Shown here piece by piece: positions 5,731-8,384 of a stretch of 8,384 bases of DNA. Source of the stretch: Peptococcaceae bacterium UBA2264 (GTDB lineage: Bacteria; Bacillota; Desulfitobacteriia; Desulfitobacteriales; Desulfitobacteriaceae); the NCBI GenBank assembly GCA_002347475.1, contig DDXI01000129.1, forward strand, positions 1-8,384. The letters run 5' to 3'. The notes under the pieces are model-generated. The model saw only the letters and a list, made by a program, of their open reading frames with translations, was not told where the DNA came from and did no database searches. Both the position numbers and the translations under genes were made by a program. How positions within the stretch are numbered: the first letter of the stretch is position 1; the number at the start of each line of letters is the position of its first letter.

Positions 5731-6564
5731 ATTGAGGTTGGCAAGATAAATAAACTCAAGATATCTAATTTTACACCCTTTGGCGCCTATCTGGATGCCG
5801 AAACCGGAAATAGGAACGATAATGTCTTATTACCGCTGAAACAAAAACCTGCAGATGCTAAAGAGGGAGACTATTTAGAGGTCTTTATTTACAGGGATTC
5901 CGAAGACCGGCTGATTGCCACAACGCGGGAGCCTTTGGCTAAGGTCGGAGATTTAGCCTACCTGAAAGTTACTGCCCAAACGAAAATCGGAGCATTTTTA
6001 GACATAGGACTGGAAAGAGGTTTGTTTTTGCCCTTCAGGGAACAGAAATATCCTCTTATGATTGACCGCAGTTATCTCGTCTACGTCTACCTGGATAAAA
6101 GCGGCAGATTAAGCTGCACAACCGATATTTATAAATATTTAACCGCTGACAGCCCTTACCATAAAAATGATAAAGTAACTGGAACAATTTACTTACTCAA
6201 GCCGGAAACAGGAGCTTTCGTAGCTGTAGATAACAAATATCTGGGTCTTATCCCCAACAGCGAATACTTCAGCAACCTGAATATTGGGGATACTGTCGAA
6301 GCCCGGGTAATCCGGGTCAGAGAAGACGGAAAGCTGGATCTTTCGCCCCGGGAACTGTCTTTCAGGCAAATGGATGCCGATGCCGAGACTCTCATTAAGG
6401 CGATGCAAGACAACCAGGGTATTCTGTCCCTGGATGAAAAAGCCCGTCCTGAAGATATTGAACATGAGTTTCAGATGAGCAAGGCCGCTTTCAAAAGGGC
6501 CATCGGGGGATTATTAAGGACCAGGAAAATTACCAAAACTGAATCCGGTTATAAACTTCTCTGA
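5728..6564 (+). CDS. cvfB: CvfB/YitL-family S1 RNA-binding protein, apparent ATT start
   Basis: This is a cytoplasmic RNA-binding protein of the CvfB family, in which the Staphylococcus member affects virulence gene expression; its direct targets are not established. Read from ATT 5728 it has 278 residues, the normal length, in the usual order. S1-like domain 1 (about 1-66) contains FGAYLD and ends in DRLIATT. Domain 2 (about 70-138) contains IGAFLDIGLERGLFLPF. Domain 3, a true S1 domain (about 148-209), contains GAFVAV and GLIP and ends KLDLSPRE. A C-terminal winged helix (about 216-278) contains MSKAAFKRAIGGLL and ends KTESGYKLL. A start at the first conventional codon, TTG 5935, would delete domain 1 entirely; only a weak GGGAG with 3-nt spacing precedes it. 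The upstream 69 codons are stop-free and family-like, so they are surely coding. Whether initiation is at ATT 5728 or 5731, or the base is a sequencing error for ATG, cannot be settled here. Confidence 0.88.
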   Translation: MIEVGKINKLKISNFTPFGAYLDAETGNRNDNVLLPLKQKPADAKEGDYLEVFIYRDSEDRLIATTREPLAKVGDLAYLKVTAQTKIGAFLDIGLERGLFLPFREQKYPLMIDRSYLVYVYLDKSGRLSCTTDIYKYLTADSPYHKNDKVTGTIYLLKPETGAFVAVDNKYLGLIPNSEYFSNLNIGDTVEARVIRVREDGKLDLSPRELSFRQMDADAETLIKAMQDNQGILSLDEKARPEDIEHEFQMSKAAFKRAIGGLLRTRKITKTESGYKLL

Positions 6565-6592
6565 AACATATAATAATCAGTTATTACCTTTA

Positions 6593-6644
6593 ACAGAGAG
6601 CAGAAACCCATAGGACTAATACCTATGGGTTTCTGCTTTTCTGT
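6593..6644. terminator. Hairpin terminator shared by convergent cvfB and guaB
   Basis: A perfect 16-bp stem (AGCAGAAACCCATAGG at 6599-6614 with its complement at 6622-6637) surrounds a 7-nt loop. The outer ACAG/CTGT bases (6593-6596 and 6641-6644) can extend it. The T-run is short on the plus strand (TTTT, 6637-6640) and poorer on the minus strand. It lies centrally in the 130-bp gap between the two stop codons, so it probably ends both transcripts, with better T-tract support for cvfB. Confidence 0.75.
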
Positions 6645-6694
6645 ACTGGTATCTACTGGAATCCGTAATAATGTTCAAATTGGACTCCGGCATT

Positions 6695-8191
6695 TTAATA
6701 ATTATTTTCTTTGGGTATAATGTCATGTGTCCCACCCTCAACTATACTGGTAGAGGAAACCAGTGTTAATCTGGCAGTTCTCTGCAATTCCTTAATTGTG
6801 ATTGCTCCGCAGCTGCACATTGTCGACTTTATCTTGTTCAAGGATGTTGCCAGATTGTCCTGCAATCTGCCGGCATAGGGCACATAACTGTCTACGCCCT
6901 CTTCAAAATGCAATTTCTCATCTTCGCCCATATCATATCTTTGCCAGTTGCGGGCCCGGTTAGAGCCTTCACCCCAATATTCCTTAACATAATTATTGCC
7001 TCTTTTTATCTTTTTGGCCGGGCTTTCATCAAATCTGGCAAAATAGCGGCCCATCATAATGAAGTTAGCCCCCATGGCCAGCGCCAGGACCGCATGGTAA
7101 TCATGAACTATTCCCCCGTCCGAGCAGATGGGCACATAAATCCCGGTTTTTTCATGGTACTCATCTCTGGCTTTGGCCACCTCAATCACTGCTGAAGCCT
7201 GGCCCCGGCCTATTCCTTTTTGCTCCCTGGTAATGCAGATTGAGCCTCCGCCAATGCCAACCTTTACAAAATCAGCACCTGCCTCGACCAGATACAGGAA
7301 ACCTTCCCTGTCGACAACATTACCGCCGCCCACTTTAACAGTATCGTTGTATTCCTGTTTGATAAATTCTATTGTTTCTTTTTGCCATTCGCTAAAGCCA
7401 TCGGAAGAATCTACACAGAGGACATCGGCCCCGGCTTTGACCAGTTCAGGTACTCTTTCCCTGTAATCCCGGGTATTTATGCCTGCCCCCACCACAAATC
7501 TTTTTTCCGAATCCAATAATTCATTAGGATTTTTCTTGTGCTCATCATAATCTTTCCGAAAGACCAGATAGCAAAGATTCTGGTCATCGTCAATTATCGG
7601 CAGACAATTCAATTTGTGCTCCCAGATAATATCGTTGGCTTCACTCAGGCTTATCCCTTCTTTTCCCACGATAAGTTTGGAAAAAGGCGTCATGAATTCC
7701 TTGACCTTTTTATCCAGGTTATCCCTGCTGACTCTATAATCTCTGGTTGTAACAAGACCCATTAATTTTTTCGTCGGAGTGCCGTCTTCCGTAATAGCAA
7801 TCGTGGAATAACCAATTTTTTGTTTGAGTTTAAGAACATCTCTCAAAGTATGTTCCATAGTTAAATTGGAATCGCTGACAACAAAACCAGCTTTGAATTT
7901 CTTGACCCGCTTGATCATTTCGACCTGATCCGCAATAGGCTGGGAACAAAAAATGAAGGACAGCCCGCCGTACTTAGCCAAACTTATAGCTAAATTATCA
8001 TCAGAAACCGCCTGCATCATAGCGGAAACAAAAGGCACCTTCAATACCAGGGAAGATCTTTCCCCTTTCTTGAATTTAATTACAGGAGTCGTCAATTTGA
8101 CATTGCCTGGCATGCAGTCATTTCGTGTCAGATTAGGTACGAGCAGGTATTCGCTGAACGTCCTGGAAACATCATTGTAATAATAAGCCAA
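6695..8191 (-). CDS. guaB: IMP dehydrogenase, Tritrichomonas foetus-like type
   Basis: This cytosolic enzyme oxidises IMP to XMP with NAD+, the committed step of guanine nucleotide synthesis. The 498 residues form a TIM barrel interrupted by a CBS pair (about 102-220). Visible sites are NAD-site Asp261 (DSSDGFSEW), catalytic Cys319 in GGGSICITREQ, IMP-phosphate site SDGG (357-360) and MGRYFARF (380-387), and the mobile flap with Arg418-Tyr419 in NWQRYD. The flap dyad separates it from GMP reductase. The sequence follows the T. foetus IMPDH very closely from memory, from the N-terminal YYN...TF-EYLL-P to the C-terminal SSTSIVEGG, and these residues carry the same numbers. The start is TTG at 8191, 7 nt after AAGGGGTGA; the N-terminal match to the relative supports it. 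Lys310 and Glu431 occupy the positions linked to poor mycophenolic acid binding in T. foetus. It is a single-gene unit with its own promoter. Confidence 0.95.
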   Translation of the reverse strand: MAYYYNDVSRTFSEYLLVPNLTRNDCMPGNVKLTTPVIKFKKGERSSLVLKVPFVSAMMQAVSDDNLAISLAKYGGLSFIFCSQPIADQVEMIKRVKKFKAGFVVSDSNLTMEHTLRDVLKLKQKIGYSTIAITEDGTPTKKLMGLVTTRDYRVSRDNLDKKVKEFMTPFSKLIVGKEGISLSEANDIIWEHKLNCLPIIDDDQNLCYLVFRKDYDEHKKNPNELLDSEKRFVVGAGINTRDYRERVPELVKAGADVLCVDSSDGFSEWQKETIEFIKQEYNDTVKVGGGNVVDREGFLYLVEAGADFVKVGIGGGSICITREQKGIGRGQASAVIEVAKARDEYHEKTGIYVPICSDGGIVHDYHAVLALAMGANFIMMGRYFARFDESPAKKIKRGNNYVKEYWGEGSNRARNWQRYDMGEDEKLHFEEGVDSYVPYAGRLQDNLATSLNKIKSTMCSCGAITIKELQRTARLTLVSSTSIVEGGTHDIIPKENNY

Positions 8192-8271
8192 TTAATATTC
8201 ACCCCTTAAAAAACTGCATCTATTTTATCATAAACTGATCTTTACCGCTTTATTTGTTAAAAGACAAGTCC

Positions 8272-8294
8272 AATCAGATTCATTAAGAATGATT
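8272..8294 (-). promoter_or_regulatory. Inverted repeat overlapping the guaB -10 box and start site
   Basis: AATCA (8272-8276) and TGATT (8290-8294) form an outer pair and ATTC/GAAT (8278-8281 and 8287-8290) an inner pair around an AT-rich centre. The repeat covers part of the -10 box and the expected transcription start. It could be a repressor site or a 5'-end stem; the evidence is symmetry only. Confidence 0.25.
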
Positions 8295-8320
8295 ATACCA
8301 TGATTTAATGTTCAGGTGAA
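8292..8320 (-). promoter_or_regulatory. Sigma-A promoter of guaB with extended -10
   Basis: On the minus strand TTCACC (8315-8320) and a perfect TATAAT (8292-8297) are separated by 17 bp, with a TG one base before the -10 (TGGTATAAT). Transcription from about 8285 gives a leader of about 95 nt to the TTG start. The leader shows no recognisable purine riboswitch. Confidence 0.7.
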
Positions 8321-8344
8321 TTTATTGAACAGTCCCCGTGTTCC
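8309..8344. repeat. Cluster of GAACA/TGTTC half-sites around the guaB -35
   Basis: TGTTCA (8309-8314) and TGAACA (8326-8331) form a perfect 6-bp inverted repeat with an 11-bp centre that contains the guaB -35 box. A third half-site TGTTC (8339-8343) forms a second inverted repeat with GAACA at 8327-8331 around GTCCCCG. This arrangement fits an operator, possibly for a purine regulator since Gram-positive PurBoxes share a GAAC core, but the CC before GAAC in that consensus is not kept. The GAACA-GTCCCCG-TGTTC piece also resembles short dispersed palindromes of clostridial genomes. Confidence 0.4.
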
Positions 8345-8384
8345 ATTTTTGCTGATGAGCACTGATATATTCAACAATCAGTTT

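Noticed and set aside
8192..8290. Purine riboswitch in the guaB leader
   Set aside because: I could not find the paired helices or conserved loop and junction bases of the purine aptamer in the roughly 95-nt leader.
8327..8343. LexA (SOS) box
   Set aside because: Gram-positive LexA sites have GAAC-N4-GTTC; here the half-sites are 9 bp apart (GAAC-N9-GTTC).
8355..8384. Start of a plus-strand gene (ATG at 8355, ten codons to the edge)
   Set aside because: No Shine-Dalgarno sequence precedes it and ten codons are too few to recognise anything.
1..8384. A novel multi-gene defence or mobile system
   Set aside because: All seven genes are assignable to housekeeping or widespread families, most have their own promoters or terminators, and no nuclease, transposase, toxin or phage component is present.

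Overview
The window reads as ordinary chromosome of a low-to-moderate-GC Gram-positive bacterium, most likely an anaerobic member of the Clostridia (Peptococcaceae-like). This placement is inferred from strong AGGAGG-type ribosome-binding sites, sigma-A promoters with TATAAT boxes, an EcsC-family protein, a CvfB/YitL-type S1 protein, a DUF1294 membrane protein and a pyruvoyl-dependent arginine decarboxylase. It is not proven by any marker gene. There is no rRNA, tRNA, transposase, CRISPR array or phage gene.

Left block (1-2410), all on the minus strand: the 5' part of a pyruvoyl-dependent arginine decarboxylase (pdaD, cut by the window edge), a processive family-2 glycosyltransferase, and a DUF1294 three-helix membrane protein. 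pdaD and the glycosyltransferase each have a recognisable promoter, and the glycosyltransferase ends in a rho-independent terminator, so this is a row of single-gene units rather than one operon. Centre (2411-4740): a 468-bp non-coding stretch holding short tandem repeats, a promoter and a structured leader, then a GTP-type phosphoenolpyruvate carboxykinase (pckG) closed by a 16-bp perfect terminator hairpin. Right block (4741-8384): an EcsC-family gene (minus) that converges on pckG and is divergent from a CvfB-family S1 RNA-binding protein (plus). The latter converges, across a shared hairpin, on an IMP dehydrogenase (guaB, minus) whose promoter is surrounded by GAACA/TGTTC half-sites.

The genes do not form one pathway: they cover polyamine synthesis (pdaD), envelope polysaccharide (glycosyltransferase), gluconeogenesis/anaplerosis (pckG), RNA-level regulation (cvfB) and guanine nucleotide synthesis (guaB). 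I see no new multi-gene system. The points most worth a second look are these. (1) The CvfB-family gene has no ATG/GTG/TTG at its true 5' end and appears to start at an ATT codon placed 8 nt after a strong Shine-Dalgarno sequence; conventional gene calling would drop 69 residues and the first S1 domain. (2) The IMP dehydrogenase is of the type known from the parasite Tritrichomonas foetus, co-linear to the residue number in its catalytic and drug-selectivity positions. (3) Nearly every intergenic gap carries a short (7-16 bp) two-copy tandem duplication. (4) Paired half-sites flank the guaB promoter.
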